Shown piece after piece: positions 7,485-16,198 of a stretch of 64,000 nt of DNA (positions are counted from its first letter, which is position 1; each line of letters starts with the position of its first letter). The notes under the pieces are model-generated. The model was not told where the DNA came from, ran no database searches, and was given only the letters and a program-made list of their open reading frames with translations. The position numbers and the translations under genes were made by a program. Where the stretch lies: positions 62,001 to 126,000 of the forward strand of contig NZ_JALJRY010000020.1 of assembly GCF_024519455.1 (NCBI RefSeq), in the 5' to 3' direction. Source of the stretch: Streptomyces sp. STR69. Lineage in GTDB: Bacteria > Actinomycetota > Actinomycetes > Streptomycetales > Streptomycetaceae.

Positions 7485-8059
7485 GCCGTCGTCGCCACGT
7501 CGGAGTCGACCTCGCGGACGGCCAGGGGGATCTCGCAGGAGTCGGAGTAGCCCTGAGAGGTGATCCCGTGGGCGGTGTTGCACCGGGCGGCCATGTTGGC
7601 GAAGCCGATGAACACGGTGAGTTCGACCAGCGCGGCGGGGCCCAGCTGCTCCAGCAGGCGCTGCGACAACTCGTCCGTGACGGTCGACGGTGTGGTCGTC
7701 ATGGCCTCCGCGTACTCCAGCACGTCCCGCTCCAGCGGCGAGAACACGTCCGCCTGCCGCCAGCGCGGCACCTGGCTCGCCTTCGTCAGGTCCAGGTTCT
7801 GGTTCAGGGCGAAGAAGTAGTTGACGTCGAGGCACCAACCGCACCCGACCTGCGCCGCCACAGCCATGTGCGCGAACGTCTTCAGACTCGCGTCCGCCGC
7901 GTCCAGCGTGGCCACCTTCGCGGTGAACTCCTGGTTGGCCGCGGCGAGTCGGGGGTGGTTCCACAGAACTTCGATGGGCTCGGGCACGGATCCGAGCTGC
8001 TTGATCATGTTCTCGCGCAACTCGACGGGAAGCTCGGCCTTCGGAACGCGAAGCGTCAT
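7481..8059 (-). CDS. carboxymuconolactone decarboxylase-family protein (ECF41 target)
   Basis: A 192-aa AhpD/CMD-like all-helical protein. The core is LKTFAHMAVAAQVGCGWCLDVNYFFA, where the paired cysteines CGWC mimic the AhpD CxxC redox pair, followed by ERDVLEYAEAMTTTP and a final LVELTVFIGFANMAARCNTAHG helix. ECF41 sigma factors are typically linked to genes of the carboxymuconolactone decarboxylase, oxidoreductase or epimerase type and activate them. It is first in the two-gene operon and has a matching promoter upstream. A thiol-peroxidase role in oxidative stress is plausible; the substrate is not known. Confidence 0.88.
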   Translation of the reverse strand: MTLRVPKAELPVELRENMIKQLGSVPEPIEVLWNHPRLAAANQEFTAKVATLDAADASLKTFAHMAVAAQVGCGWCLDVNYFFALNQNLDLTKASQVPRWRQADVFSPLERDVLEYAEAMTTTPSTVTDELSQRLLEQLGPAALVELTVFIGFANMAARCNTAHGITSQGYSDSCEIPLAVREVDSDVATTA

Positions 8060-8103
8060 GGTGTCCTCCTGGTACGTGTGTCTGTCCGGCGGTTCAGCAT
8101 GAA

Positions 8104-8130
8104 GACACCGGCCGACTCACGGTTGTGACA
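8104..8130 (-). promoter_or_regulatory. putative ECF41-type promoter
   Basis: Reading leftward, TGTCACA (8130-8124) is followed after 16 bp by TGTC (8107-8104), 45 bp upstream of the CMD-family start at 8059. The published ECF41 consensus has TGTCACA at -35 and CGTC at -10, so the -35 is exact and the -10 differs in one base. This fits autoregulation of the CMD-sigma operon. Confidence 0.6.
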
Positions 8131-8207
8131 TCGGGAGGATGAGACGCGGACGCTACGACGGCAACCCCATTCCTTGCGATCAAGAACTCCGGGCCACTCG
8201 GCGGAAT

Positions 8208-8245
8208 CCGCGACGTGACAGACGGCAGGTCGTGTCACGTCGCGG
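8208..8245 (-). terminator. hairpin terminator after helical-protein gene
   Basis: A perfect inverted repeat with 13-bp arms (CCGCGACGTGACA / TGTCACGTCGCGG) and a 12-base loop, 59 bp beyond the stop of the leftward gene at 8304. Actinobacterial terminators often lack a U-run, as here. The arms contain TGTCAC, which resembles the ECF41 -35 element, so a regulatory role is an alternative. Confidence 0.55.
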
Positions 8246-8303
8246 CGGCGGGTGGATCAGACCGGCCCGGCATGGGTGGTGATGCGTGCTGCCGAGCCGG
8301 GCG

Positions 8304-8732
8304 TCACCCGGCGGTGCCCGACCGGGCGGCGAGGTCGTCGGCGTCGGCGCGGGCGAGCACGGCGTCCACGACGGCGTACTCGGCCTGGTCCAGTACGTAG
8401 AGCACCAGGGCGATCACGTCCGCGGCATCCTGCTCGGCGTCGTCGGCACGGCGTTCGGCCTTCTTGAGGTCGCGTTCGGCCTTGTGCTCGGCGCTCGCCG
8501 CGCGGCGGTCGGCGAAGTGCTTCTGCACCGAGTCGTGCGCGTCGCTCAGCCGGCCCTGCGCCCGGGTCTTGGCGTCGTCGGTCCTGGTTCCCACAGCGTC
8601 GAGGGATGCCTTGAGACCGGTCTTCGTCGCCTCCAGCTGCGCGCGGTTCTTCGCCCTGGCGGCCGTGGCGGTGTCCTCGACCTTCTTCGTCCGGTCCGCC
8701 AACTTGCTGAGCTGGTCCGAAAGCTTGTCCAT
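8304..8732 (-). CDS. small helical, coiled-coil-like protein
   Basis: A 142-aa highly charged protein rich in Ala, Lys, Asp and Arg with no signal peptide. It reads as one long helix with heptad-like spacing (LSKLADRTKKVEDTATAARA, RAQLEATKTGLKASLDAVGT, AERDLKKAERRADDAEQDAA) and a short hydrophobic end (VIALVLYVLDQAEYAVVDAV). Proteins of this composition are common in Streptomyces but unassigned. I start at ATG 8732 (MDKLSDQL), behind a GACGGGA ribosome site, rather than the upstream in-frame start. It lies downstream of the HdeD-like gene on the same strand and may be co-expressed with it. Confidence 0.75.
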   Translation of the reverse strand: MDKLSDQLSKLADRTKKVEDTATAARAKNRAQLEATKTGLKASLDAVGTRTDDAKTRAQGRLSDAHDSVQKHFADRRAASAEHKAERDLKKAERRADDAEQDAADVIALVLYVLDQAEYAVVDAVLARADADDLAARSGTAG

Positions 8733-8811
8733 GGTGATTCCCGTCTCGTGAAGTTGATTCGGTGGGTCTCGGACATCGCGCGGCACGGGCACGCCGACGC
8801 CACGCATGCCG

Positions 8812-9366
8812 CTATGCCGCTCTTTGCCGCAGGTGGAGTGAGAGGACGATGCCCGAAGTCCCGTACATCAGGCTGAACAGGCCGAACACGGTCGCCAGCG
8901 AGACCGCGCCGACGTCCGGCCGCACGAACAGAGCCAACGCCAGCGCGACGGACACCAGCCCAGTCAGCATGAACATCGCGCGCTCCCCGGCGGACTCGCC
9001 TTCCTGCGTGGCCATGCCGATCTCGACAGCGCCGGTGACCAGCGCCCACGCGCCGACCCAGAGAGTGAGTGCCAGAGCGGTGATGCCCGGCCACAGGATC
9101 GCGGCGGCTCCGCTCACGGCGGACAACAGGGCCAGCAGCAGCCAGCCGAAGACCGGCCCCGCCCGGTTGCCGCTGAACGCGCGAACGGCGTCGTTGGCCG
9201 CGGCGAAGAAGGCGTAGAAGGCGAACAGGTAGACGAATGTGCCCACGGTTATGCCGGGCCACACCAGCGAAACCAGTCCGAACGCAACCGCGAGGACGCC
9301 GCGCCACAAGAGTGCGTTGGGTGAGCCGAGTATGGTGATCACTTCCCTTCGTGGCTGAGGGGGCAT
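8812..9366 (-). CDS. HdeD-family (DUF308) membrane protein
   Basis: A 184-aa integral membrane protein with six hydrophobic segments arranged as short hairpins, the pattern of HdeD/DUF308 proteins. Two copies of the family's WPGIT turn are visible (VWPGITVGTFVYLFAFYAFF and LWPGITALALTLWVGAWALV), the second followed by a TGAVEI helix start. HdeD in enterobacteria is linked to acid resistance; in actinobacteria the role is undefined. It is divergent from the sugar operon across a 335-bp gap. Confidence 0.85.
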   Translation of the reverse strand: MPPQPRREVITILGSPNALLWRGVLAVAFGLVSLVWPGITVGTFVYLFAFYAFFAAANDAVRAFSGNRAGPVFGWLLLALLSAVSGAAAILWPGITALALTLWVGAWALVTGAVEIGMATQEGESAGERAMFMLTGLVSVALALALFVRPDVGAVSLATVFGLFSLMYGTSGIVLSLHLRQRAA

Positions 9367-9659
9367 GGGCCGGTCGCCTCTTTCCCAGCCCCGACGCTAG
9401 GGCTCGGCGGTCCGTGGCCCATCCGTCATCCGACTGCACGACTGCATCAATCGGGGTGCTTAGGTCCGAGGCGGTCCGGGCGGACGGCGACTCACCCCGG
9501 ACGGCAGCTGCGGCCGATTTCGCTACAAGTTCCGAAATTATTCGTGACGGGTCCGCCACGCCGTCGAAATAGGTACTTCTTAGCGTTAACGCCAGTCGCA
9601 TAGGCGTCATCGCACCCATTGGGTCTGTCAAGCCGCAAGAGGTGCTTTCTCACGAAAAA
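9367..9659. other. intergenic promoter region between HdeD-like gene and ABC sugar operon
   Basis: A 335-bp gap (to 9701) that serves two divergent genes. It is noticeably more AT-rich than its surroundings between about 9520 and 9660 (AATTATTCGTGACGG, AATAGGTACTTCTTAGCGTTAA), as expected for promoters. I see no coding pattern. The only strong structure is the inverted repeat at 9660-9681, listed separately. Confidence 0.5.
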
Positions 9660-9681
9660 ACATCACTGCCCTCAGTGATGT
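9660..9681 (+). promoter_or_regulatory. inverted repeat in the 5' leader of the ABC/GMC operon
   Basis: Perfect 9-bp arms (ACATCACTG / CAGTGATGT) around CCCT, directly preceded by a run of A and ending 8 bases before the AGGAG ribosome site (9690-9694) of the binding-protein gene. It could be the operator of the ROK regulator encoded in the same operon, or an mRNA hairpin controlling translation. No second copy was noticed in the window. Confidence 0.55.
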
Positions 9682-9701
9682 CTTGAGACAGGAGCTCCCG
9701 A

Positions 9702-11003
9702 GTGTCCAACCCCTCCCGTCGCGGCGTCCTCAGACTCACCGCCGGCACAGCTCTCCTCGGCACCCTCGCCCTGACCGGCTGCGGGCGCGGCGACGAGACC
9801 GCCGCCGCGAAGGCATCCGCCAAGCCGATCGGCACCACCCCGGCCACCGGCACCGTCAATGTCTGGGCCACCCAGGACGACGCCAGCGTGCTCGACAAGG
9901 TGATCAAGCCGTTCAAGGCCGCGAACCCGGACGTCACCCTGAAGTTCACGCTGATACCGAACTCCGAGTACTACACGAAACTCCAGGCGGCGATCGCGGC
10001 GGGCAAGGGCCCGGACGTGGCCCAGTTCTTCCCCGAGTCGCAGGCGCAGTTCCTCGACCCGGCGATCCTGCGGCCCGTGCCGGACGGACTCGTCGACTCC
10101 GGCAGCTTCTTCAAGAGCCTGTGGGACGCCGGTGTGGCCAAGGACGTCGCCTACACGGTCCCCTGGTACGCGTACACGTACGCCCTCGTCTACCGCGCCG
10201 ACCTCGCGAAGAAGGCGGGCGTCAAGGCGCCCACCAGCTGGGACGAGATGGTGCCGTTCTTCAAGGCGCTGCAGGGCGCCGGAGCCGTGCACGGGCTCGG
10301 GGCCGACAACGGCTGGGACATCTTCAACGGCCAGGACGCCGCGATGTACGCCTGGCAGGCCGGCGGCACCCTGCTCTCCGCCGACGGGAAGTGGACGCTC
10401 GACACACCGGCGATGGTCGACGCCATCAAGTACAACGCGTCGTTCTTCACCTCGGGCGTCGCCGACACCGCGACCCCCACCTTCCTCGACTCCCAGCCGT
10501 ACTTCGTCTCCGGCAAGACCGCCTGCATGATCACCGGCCCCTGGGTCGTCGGCCAGCTCGACACCGCCGCGAAGAAGACCGGCTGGACGGCGTCCCACGT
10601 GGCCACCGCGCCGCTGCCGGCCGGCGCCTCCAGCAGTGCCTCCTTCTCCGGCGGGGGCAGCTGGGGTGTGCTCGCGACCGGCGGCAACGCGGACGCGTCG
10701 TGGAAGTTCATCCGGTACGTCTCGAAGCCGAGCACCCAGGTCGCGCAGTTCAAGGCGTACAGCTCGCTGCCCGCGGCCGTGTCGGCCTGGGACGACCCCG
10801 CCATCAAGGGCCAGCTGCTCCTCGACGCCTTCTTCACGCAGCTGAAAAGGGCGCGGGCGTTCCCACAGGTGAGCACCTGGCAGCAGGTCGCGACCCGGCT
10901 GGGCAAGGAGATGGAGGCCGTGGCCAAGGGCAAGGAGACCGCGGCCAAGGCCGCCGCGAACATCCAGGCGTACGCCGAGAGCGTCGGCACGAGCACGAAG
11001 TGA
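9702..11003 (+). CDS. sugar-type ABC transporter substrate-binding lipoprotein
   Basis: A 433-aa family-1 extracellular solute-binding protein. The N-terminus has both a twin-arginine motif (SRRGVLRLTAG) and a lipobox (LTGC), so it is likely a Tat-exported lipoprotein. After a flexible linker it shows VNVWATQDDASVLDKVIKPF, FKAANPDVTLKFTLIP, the AAGKGPDVAQFF motif and VPWYAYTYALVYRADLAKKAG, typical of carbohydrate-binding members. GTG 9702 is chosen because AGGAG lies 7 bases upstream. It is the first gene of an eight-gene operon, so the substrate is presumably the compound processed by the downstream GMC oxidoreductase, deaminase and TIM-barrel enzymes. Confidence 0.92.
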   Translation: MSNPSRRGVLRLTAGTALLGTLALTGCGRGDETAAAKASAKPIGTTPATGTVNVWATQDDASVLDKVIKPFKAANPDVTLKFTLIPNSEYYTKLQAAIAAGKGPDVAQFFPESQAQFLDPAILRPVPDGLVDSGSFFKSLWDAGVAKDVAYTVPWYAYTYALVYRADLAKKAGVKAPTSWDEMVPFFKALQGAGAVHGLGADNGWDIFNGQDAAMYAWQAGGTLLSADGKWTLDTPAMVDAIKYNASFFTSGVADTATPTFLDSQPYFVSGKTACMITGPWVVGQLDTAAKKTGWTASHVATAPLPAGASSSASFSGGGSWGVLATGGNADASWKFIRYVSKPSTQVAQFKAYSSLPAAVSAWDDPAIKGQLLLDAFFTQLKRARAFPQVSTWQQVATRLGKEMEAVAKGKETAAKAAANIQAYAESVGTSTK

Positions 11004-11010
11004 GCCGCCC

Positions 11011-11964
11011 ATGACCACCACCCTCACCCCTCGGGCGCCGCGCACGGCACCGCGCGGCCGGCCGGTCACGGCCCCCGCGCGCGCTCGCAACCGGAACCTG
11101 CGGCGCACGGCTGTCGCCTGGCTCTTCCTCGCCCCGTTCCTCGTCGTGTTCCTGCTCTACACGGCGATCCCGACCGTGGCCGCGCTCGGCTTCAGCCTCA
11201 CCGACCTGCACGGCGCGGATCTGCGGCATCCCTTCGCGGTCAACTTCACCGGCCTGGAGAACTACCTCCGGCTGTTCCAGGACTCGACCTTCCGGCGCGA
11301 CATCCTGAACACCGCCGTCTTCGTGGCCGTCGGCGTACCGCTCACCATGGGCGTCGGTTTCGCGCTGGCCATCGCGCTGAACTCCGGCATCCGGCGGCTG
11401 CGCGGCGTATTCCGTACGGTGTTCTTCGCACCGGTCGTCACCAACGTCGTCGCCGCGGCCCTGATCTGGCAGTACGCCTTCAACCCGAGCGGCACCGTGA
11501 ACAAGGTCCTCGGCGCGGTCGGTTTCGCCGGACCGAACTGGCTGGACGACCAGCACCTCGCCATGCCCGTGGTCATCCTGCTCGGGGTCTGGCGCAACTT
11601 CGGCACCGCGATGGTCCTCTTCCTCGCCGGTCTGCAGTCGATCCCGCAGGACGTCTACGAGGCCGCCGCCCTCGACGGGGCGGGAAAATGGCGGCAGTTG
11701 AGGCACATCACCCTCCCCCTGCTGCTGCCCACCACCCTCATGGTGTCGGTGCTGCTCACCGTCTTCTACCTTCAGGTCTTCGACGAGCCCTATCTGCTCA
11801 CCAACGGCGGCCCGCTCGGCTCCACCGAATCCGTGGCGCTGTACACCTACCACCAGTTCGGGGTCGGCGAGTTCGGGGTGTCCTCGGCCGCGTCCTTCGT
11901 GACCCTGGTGCTCGTGGCCCTGGTGAGCGTCGTCCAGTTCCGATTGCTGAGGCCCCGCGCATGA
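11011..11964 (+). CDS. ABC sugar permease, MalF/UgpA type
   Basis: A 317-aa membrane permease with six predicted spans. After a basic cytoplasmic N-terminus (about 30 residues) come AWLFLAPFLVVFLLYTAIPT, a FTGLENYLRLFQDSTFRRDI segment, and the coupling EAA loop YEAAALDGAGKWRQLRHITLPLL near residue 215. It forms the membrane pore with the next gene. The stop overlaps the following start as ATGA. No ATPase is encoded in the operon, so it presumably uses a shared MsiK-like ATPase, as is normal for Streptomyces sugar importers. Confidence 0.93.
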   Translation: MTTTLTPRAPRTAPRGRPVTAPARARNRNLRRTAVAWLFLAPFLVVFLLYTAIPTVAALGFSLTDLHGADLRHPFAVNFTGLENYLRLFQDSTFRRDILNTAVFVAVGVPLTMGVGFALAIALNSGIRRLRGVFRTVFFAPVVTNVVAAALIWQYAFNPSGTVNKVLGAVGFAGPNWLDDQHLAMPVVILLGVWRNFGTAMVLFLAGLQSIPQDVYEAAALDGAGKWRQLRHITLPLLLPTTLMVSVLLTVFYLQVFDEPYLLTNGGPLGSTESVALYTYHQFGVGEFGVSSAASFVTLVLVALVSVVQFRLLRPRA

Positions 11965-12854
11965 CCGCCGTGACCGCGTCGCAGAACACCGACCTGACCT
12001 CGCACACCGCGACTGCCCGAAGTGCCGTACGGCCACGGCCCGTTGCCCGGCCCCTGCTCTACGCCGCACTCGTCCTGTGCGCGCTGCTCACGCTGCTCCC
12101 GTTCGTCTGGGGGCTCAGCGGCTCGCTGCGCAGCCTCGACGAGATCCGCTCCGACCCCGGTTCCCTCGTCCCGCACCACTTCACGCTGGACAACTTCACG
12201 CGGCTGTTCAGGACCCAGGGCTTCGGCCGGTTCATGGTCAACAGCATCGTGGTCGCGGCCATGGTGGTGGTCGGCAACATCGTGGCGGCGTCGGCCGCCG
12301 GCTACGCGCTCGCGAAACTCGAATTCGCGGGCAGGCGGCTCGCGTTCGGCGCGGTCATGGCGGCGATGATGGTGCCGTTCACCGCGGTGTTCGTCCCGCA
12401 GTTCGTGCTCACCGTCGACATGGGCCTCGCGGACACCCTCGCCGGTATCGCGCTGCCCAGCCTGGCGATGCCGATGTCGGTGTTCATCATGCGGCAGTAC
12501 GCGTCCTCGATACCCGACGAACTGCTGGAGGCGGCCCGCATCGACGGGGCCGGCGAGTTCCGCATCTTCTTCCGGATCTTCCTCCCGCTGGCCGGCCCCG
12601 CGGTCGCGACGATCACGATCATGTCGTTCCTCAACTCGTGGAACTACTTCATCTGGCCGCTCATCGTCGCCCAGAGCACCTCCAGTTACACGCTCCCGGT
12701 GGGCCTCGCGGCCACCAGCCAGGCCGCGGCGCACGTGACCGACTACGGCCTGATGCTCGCCGGTGCCGTCGTCGTCATGCTGCCGGTGCTCGTTCTCTTC
12801 CTGTTCCTGCAGCGGTACTTCGTGCAGGGCATCGCCGGAACGGGAATGAGGTGA
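11961..12854 (+). CDS. ABC sugar permease, MalG/UgpE type
   Basis: A 297-aa partner permease. It has an N-terminal span (LLYAALVLCALLTLLPFVWG), FTLDNFTRLFRTQGFGRFMV, NSIVVAAMVVVGNIVAASAAGYALAKLEF, and the EAA motif ELLEAARIDGAGEFRIFFRI with the following LPLAGPAVAT. The start ATG overlaps the upstream stop (ATGA) and its stop overlaps the ROK start (GTGA), so the genes are translationally coupled. Confidence 0.93.
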   Translation: MTAVTASQNTDLTSHTATARSAVRPRPVARPLLYAALVLCALLTLLPFVWGLSGSLRSLDEIRSDPGSLVPHHFTLDNFTRLFRTQGFGRFMVNSIVVAAMVVVGNIVAASAAGYALAKLEFAGRRLAFGAVMAAMMVPFTAVFVPQFVLTVDMGLADTLAGIALPSLAMPMSVFIMRQYASSIPDELLEAARIDGAGEFRIFFRIFLPLAGPAVATITIMSFLNSWNYFIWPLIVAQSTSSYTLPVGLAATSQAAAHVTDYGLMLAGAVVVMLPVLVLFLFLQRYFVQGIAGTGMR

Positions 12855-14011
12855 TCCAGCTGAAGTCCGCGACCAACGGCATGAACCAGAGCGCCGTCCG
12901 CCGCGTCAACACGTCGGTGATTCTGCGTACGTTGGCGGTGTCGGCCGGGCCGATGACACTGACCGAGCTCGCCGAGCAGGCCGGACTCTCCCGCCGTACC
13001 AACGAGTTGATCCTCGACTCGCTCATCGAGGCGGGCTGGGTCACCGAGCTCGACCGCGTGCCGACCAGCGGCTGCGCCGGCCGCCCCGCCCGACGGTACC
13101 AACTGCGCGCCGAACACGCCCTGTTGGCGGCGGTCCGCATCAGCACCCTGGACGTGTCGGCGGTGGTGGCCGACGTCCGCGGCCGTATCCTCGGCCGCGC
13201 ACACCGCCCCCTGCGCGCCTACCAGGATCCGCAGGCCACGCTCGACGACGCGGCGGCCCTCGTAGGGGAGGCACTCGACGACGCGGGCGGCTCGCCCGAC
13301 CGGCTGTGCGCCGGTGCGGTCGCGGCCGGTGGCGCCATCGACGACGAAGGTGTCGTACGACGCCTGGTGCACACCACGCGCTGGGAGGGCGTGTGTCTGC
13401 CCGAGGAGCTCGGGCGGCGCGTCCGGATGCCCTGGTTCGCCGACAACGACACCAACCTCGGTGCGCTTGCGGAGCGTTGGCGAGGTGTGGCCGGTGACCA
13501 CGACAACGTCGTCTGGGCGGTCCTCGGCAACCGGACCGGCCTCGGCATCCTGATCCGGGGCGCTGTGCACCGGGGTCTGGACGGCGCCGCCGGCGAGATC
13601 ATCGAGGCGCACTCGATACCGGTCGGCTCGGTCGAGAACCACCCGGTCGCCTGGCTCACCTCACCCGAAGCGGACCGGCGCCGTATCGCCCTGGAGCGCT
13701 TCGAGGCGGCCCGGGCCGGAGACACGGAAGCGCTCGCCGAGGTCGCCGAGTTCGTCGAGAACATCACCTCGATCCTCACCACCCTGTCCTGGACGGTCGC
13801 GCCCTCGCTGATCGTGCTCGGCGGTGGTCTGGAGGACGCGGCCGACGTGCTGCTGCCCCGGGTGCGGGAGACGATGCGCGTCGCCCGCACCCCCGCGATC
13901 GAGCTGCGCGCCACCTGCCTGGGCCGCGACGCCGCGCTGATCGGCGCCGTGAAGCTGGCGCTCGACCGGATGGACACCGAGTTGTTCGGCCCGCTCGTCC
14001 CCGGCGCGTAA
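12851..14011 (+). CDS. ROK family transcriptional regulator
   Basis: A 386-aa repressor-type ROK protein. The N-terminal winged helix (NQSAVRRVNTSVILRTLAVS, then MTLTELAEQAGLSRRTNELI) precedes an actin-like kinase fold with the phosphate-like loop region VAADVRG-type strand, DNDTNLGALAERW and a C-terminal LIVLGGGLEDA. The zinc-binding C-x-C motif of catalytic ROK kinases is not evident, in keeping with a regulator. GTG 12851 overlaps the permease stop; ATG 12881 is an alternative start. Being inside the operon, it probably senses the imported compound and controls the operon through the leader repeat at 9660. Confidence 0.88.
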   Translation: MIQLKSATNGMNQSAVRRVNTSVILRTLAVSAGPMTLTELAEQAGLSRRTNELILDSLIEAGWVTELDRVPTSGCAGRPARRYQLRAEHALLAAVRISTLDVSAVVADVRGRILGRAHRPLRAYQDPQATLDDAAALVGEALDDAGGSPDRLCAGAVAAGGAIDDEGVVRRLVHTTRWEGVCLPEELGRRVRMPWFADNDTNLGALAERWRGVAGDHDNVVWAVLGNRTGLGILIRGAVHRGLDGAAGEIIEAHSIPVGSVENHPVAWLTSPEADRRRIALERFEAARAGDTEALAEVAEFVENITSILTTLSWTVAPSLIVLGGGLEDAADVLLPRVRETMRVARTPAIELRATCLGRDAALIGAVKLALDRMDTELFGPLVPGA

Positions 14012-14045
14012 CTCCCCCCACACCAGACGAGTTTGGAGTTCCCCT

Positions 14046-15572
14046 GTGACCGACATCCCGCACACCGACGTCCTCATCGTGGGCAGCGGCATCATGGGAT
14101 CTGTGGTGGCCCGGCTGCTGCGGGACAGTGATCCGGGGCTGGGCATCACGATGGTCGAGGGCGGCAGCGCGATCGGCAGGACGCCCGGGCTGCATCTGCA
14201 CGACGTCGACGACCCGGTCCTCTGGGCGCGCTACAACGAACAGGTCGTCAGCGGCATCCAGGGCATGTACACCGGCGCCGAGGTGGTGCGCGAGACAGCG
14301 GACAGCCTCACCGGCCTGACCCCCGGCATGTTCCACGCGCTGGCCTTCGGCGAGGACGCCGAGGCGATGCCCGCGACGGCGCTCGCCTGGAACGCGGGCG
14401 GCATGGGCGTGCACTGGACCGCCGCGACCCCGTGGCCCGCAGGCGACGAGGTGTTCGACTTCGGCGACCCGGCCGGCTGGACGGCGGACCTCGACACCGC
14501 GCGCCGACTGCTCGCCGTCACACCTTCCCCCATCGGCCCCACCGAGATCGGGCACCTGGTCCTCGACGTACTACGAAGGCGCTACGACGACACCGCACCG
14601 GACGACCGGCGCCCGCAGCCGATGCCCATGGCCGTCACGGCCACGGCATCCGGCCCCATGCCGCGCACCGCACCGGGGACGATCTTCCCGCCCATCGCGT
14701 CCGGCGGCGACCTGGCGTTCACCCTGCTGACCGGCATGCTCGCCACCAGGTTGCTCGTGTCGGCGGGCAGGGTCACCGGTGCCCGGCTGCGCCGCGTCGC
14801 CGACGGCACGGAGACCGAACTCCACGCGGACACCGTCATCGTGTGCGCCGACGCGCTGCGCACCCCGCAACTGCTGTTCGCCTCGGGCATCCGCCCCGCG
14901 GCCCTGGGCCGCCACCTCAACGAGCACGCGTTCATCACCGCCCGGGTGCTGCTCGACCTGGACCGGTTCGGCCTCACCCTCGACGACCTGCCCCTACCGC
15001 GCACAGGCGAGTTCAGCACGGACTCGCTCTGGCTGCCGCAGAACGGAACGGCACAGCCCTTCCACGGGCAGATCATGAACCGGACGTACGTCGGCGAGGA
15101 CGGCCGCCCGCTCGCGCACGCCGTGGGACTCACCCTGTACGCCCCTGTCGAGTCACGCCCCGAGAACCGCCTCGTCTTCTCGGAGTCGGAGACCGACCTC
15201 GCGCAACTGCCGCGCATCCGCGTCGAGTTCGGCTACTCCGACACCGACCGCGCGCTCATCGACCGGGCGTCCGCCGAAGTTCGGTCACTGGCCCAGGAGT
15301 TCGGCCCGTTCGACCCCGCCACCGAACTCGCGCTGCTCCCGCCCGGTTCCTCCCTGCACCTGACCGGTACGGTCCGGGCGGGCACCGCCGACGACGGCAC
15401 CACCGTCTGCGACCCGGACGGCCGGGTGTGGGGTTACGACAACCTGTACCTCGCAGGCAACGGCGTGATCCCCACCCCGATGGCCGCCAACGTCACCCTG
15501 ACCGGCGCGGTGACCGCCGTACGGACCGCCCGAGCCGTTGCAAGCCGAACCGCGCCGCTCGCCGCGCGCTGA
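14046..15572 (+). CDS. GMC-family FAD oxidoreductase, pyranose/glycoside 3-oxidase-like
   Basis: A 508-aa flavoprotein. The FAD-binding Rossmann motif is at the start (DVLIVGSGIMGSVVARLL), the mid region has NAGGMGVHWTAATPWP, and the GMC_C domain carries the catalytic His-Asn pair in SSLHLTGTVRAG and LAGNGVIPTPMAANVTLTG. The arrangement is closest to pyranose 2-oxidase and to the CarA-type C-glycoside 3-oxidases, which oxidise a sugar ring hydroxyl so the glycosidic bond becomes labile. It has no signal peptide, so it acts after import. Genes either side (ROK regulator, deaminase) belong to the same operon. Confidence 0.85.
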   Translation: MTDIPHTDVLIVGSGIMGSVVARLLRDSDPGLGITMVEGGSAIGRTPGLHLHDVDDPVLWARYNEQVVSGIQGMYTGAEVVRETADSLTGLTPGMFHALAFGEDAEAMPATALAWNAGGMGVHWTAATPWPAGDEVFDFGDPAGWTADLDTARRLLAVTPSPIGPTEIGHLVLDVLRRRYDDTAPDDRRPQPMPMAVTATASGPMPRTAPGTIFPPIASGGDLAFTLLTGMLATRLLVSAGRVTGARLRRVADGTETELHADTVIVCADALRTPQLLFASGIRPAALGRHLNEHAFITARVLLDLDRFGLTLDDLPLPRTGEFSTDSLWLPQNGTAQPFHGQIMNRTYVGEDGRPLAHAVGLTLYAPVESRPENRLVFSESETDLAQLPRIRVEFGYSDTDRALIDRASAEVRSLAQEFGPFDPATELALLPPGSSLHLTGTVRAGTADDGTTVCDPDGRVWGYDNLYLAGNGVIPTPMAANVTLTGAVTAVRTARAVASRTAPLAAR

Positions 15573-15586
15573 AAGGAAGTTCGACC

Positions 15587-16198
15587 GTGATCAGCACAGT
15601 CAAGGAATACCGCGTGGCGCTACCGGCCTGGATCGACGAGGAGCTGGCCGACACGCCGGCCGTGGTCCCCGACCGCGCCGACCGGATGCGGATCGTGCAC
15701 CGCCTCGCCGACCGCAACTGGCGGGAGGGCAACGGCGGTCCGTTCGCGGCCCTCGTCGCAGAGCGCGACACCGGCCGGATCGTCTCCGTCGGCGTGAACG
15801 TCGTGCTCGCCTCCGGCATCTCCAGCGCCCACGCGGAGGTCGTGGCACTGGGCCTCGCCCAAATGGCCCTCGGCAGCTGGGACTTGGGTGCCGAAGGAGT
15901 GCCCGCGCACGAACTCGTCGTCAACTGGCGTCCCTGCGTGCAGTGTTACGGCGCCACGATGTGGTCCGGGGTGCGCGGTCTCGTGGTCGCGGGGGAGGGG
16001 CCCGAGCTGGAGGAGATCACCACGTTCGACGAGGGCCCTCTCGGCGCCGACTGGGCCGAGCAGTTCGAGGCACGCGGGATCGACGTCGTAGGAGATGTGC
16101 TCCGGGACGAGGCACTGGCCGTGTTCCGGAACTACCGCGAGGCCGTCGACGCGGCCGACGGGATCGTCGTCTACAACGCGCGCGGAGGCACCGAATGA
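15587..16198 (+). CDS. nucleoside/guanine deaminase-like zinc hydrolase
   Basis: A 203-aa member of the cytidine/deoxycytidylate deaminase superfamily. The zinc signature is complete: HAE in GISSAHAEVVALGLAQ near residue 85 and PC-x2-C in NWRPCVQCYGATMWSG near 120. The PCxxC with a following W-S-G and the C-terminal FDEGPLGADWAEQF region is more like the TadA/guanine-deaminase branch than free cytidine deaminases. GTG 15587 follows a strong GAAAGGAAG site. It sits between the GMC oxidase and two TIM-barrel genes with ATGA coupling, so the deaminated compound is probably part of, or derived from, the operon's imported substrate. Confidence 0.82.
   Translation: MISTVKEYRVALPAWIDEELADTPAVVPDRADRMRIVHRLADRNWREGNGGPFAALVAERDTGRIVSVGVNVVLASGISSAHAEVVALGLAQMALGSWDLGAEGVPAHELVVNWRPCVQCYGATMWSGVRGLVVAGEGPELEEITTFDEGPLGADWAEQFEARGIDVVGDVLRDEALAVFRNYREAVDAADGIVVYNARGGTE

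Noticed and set aside
7485..7964. Upstream extension of the sigma-factor frame (to 448 codons)
   Set aside because: The sigma-factor domain starts at the ATG overlapping the CMD stop; the extension is a shadow of the CMD gene.
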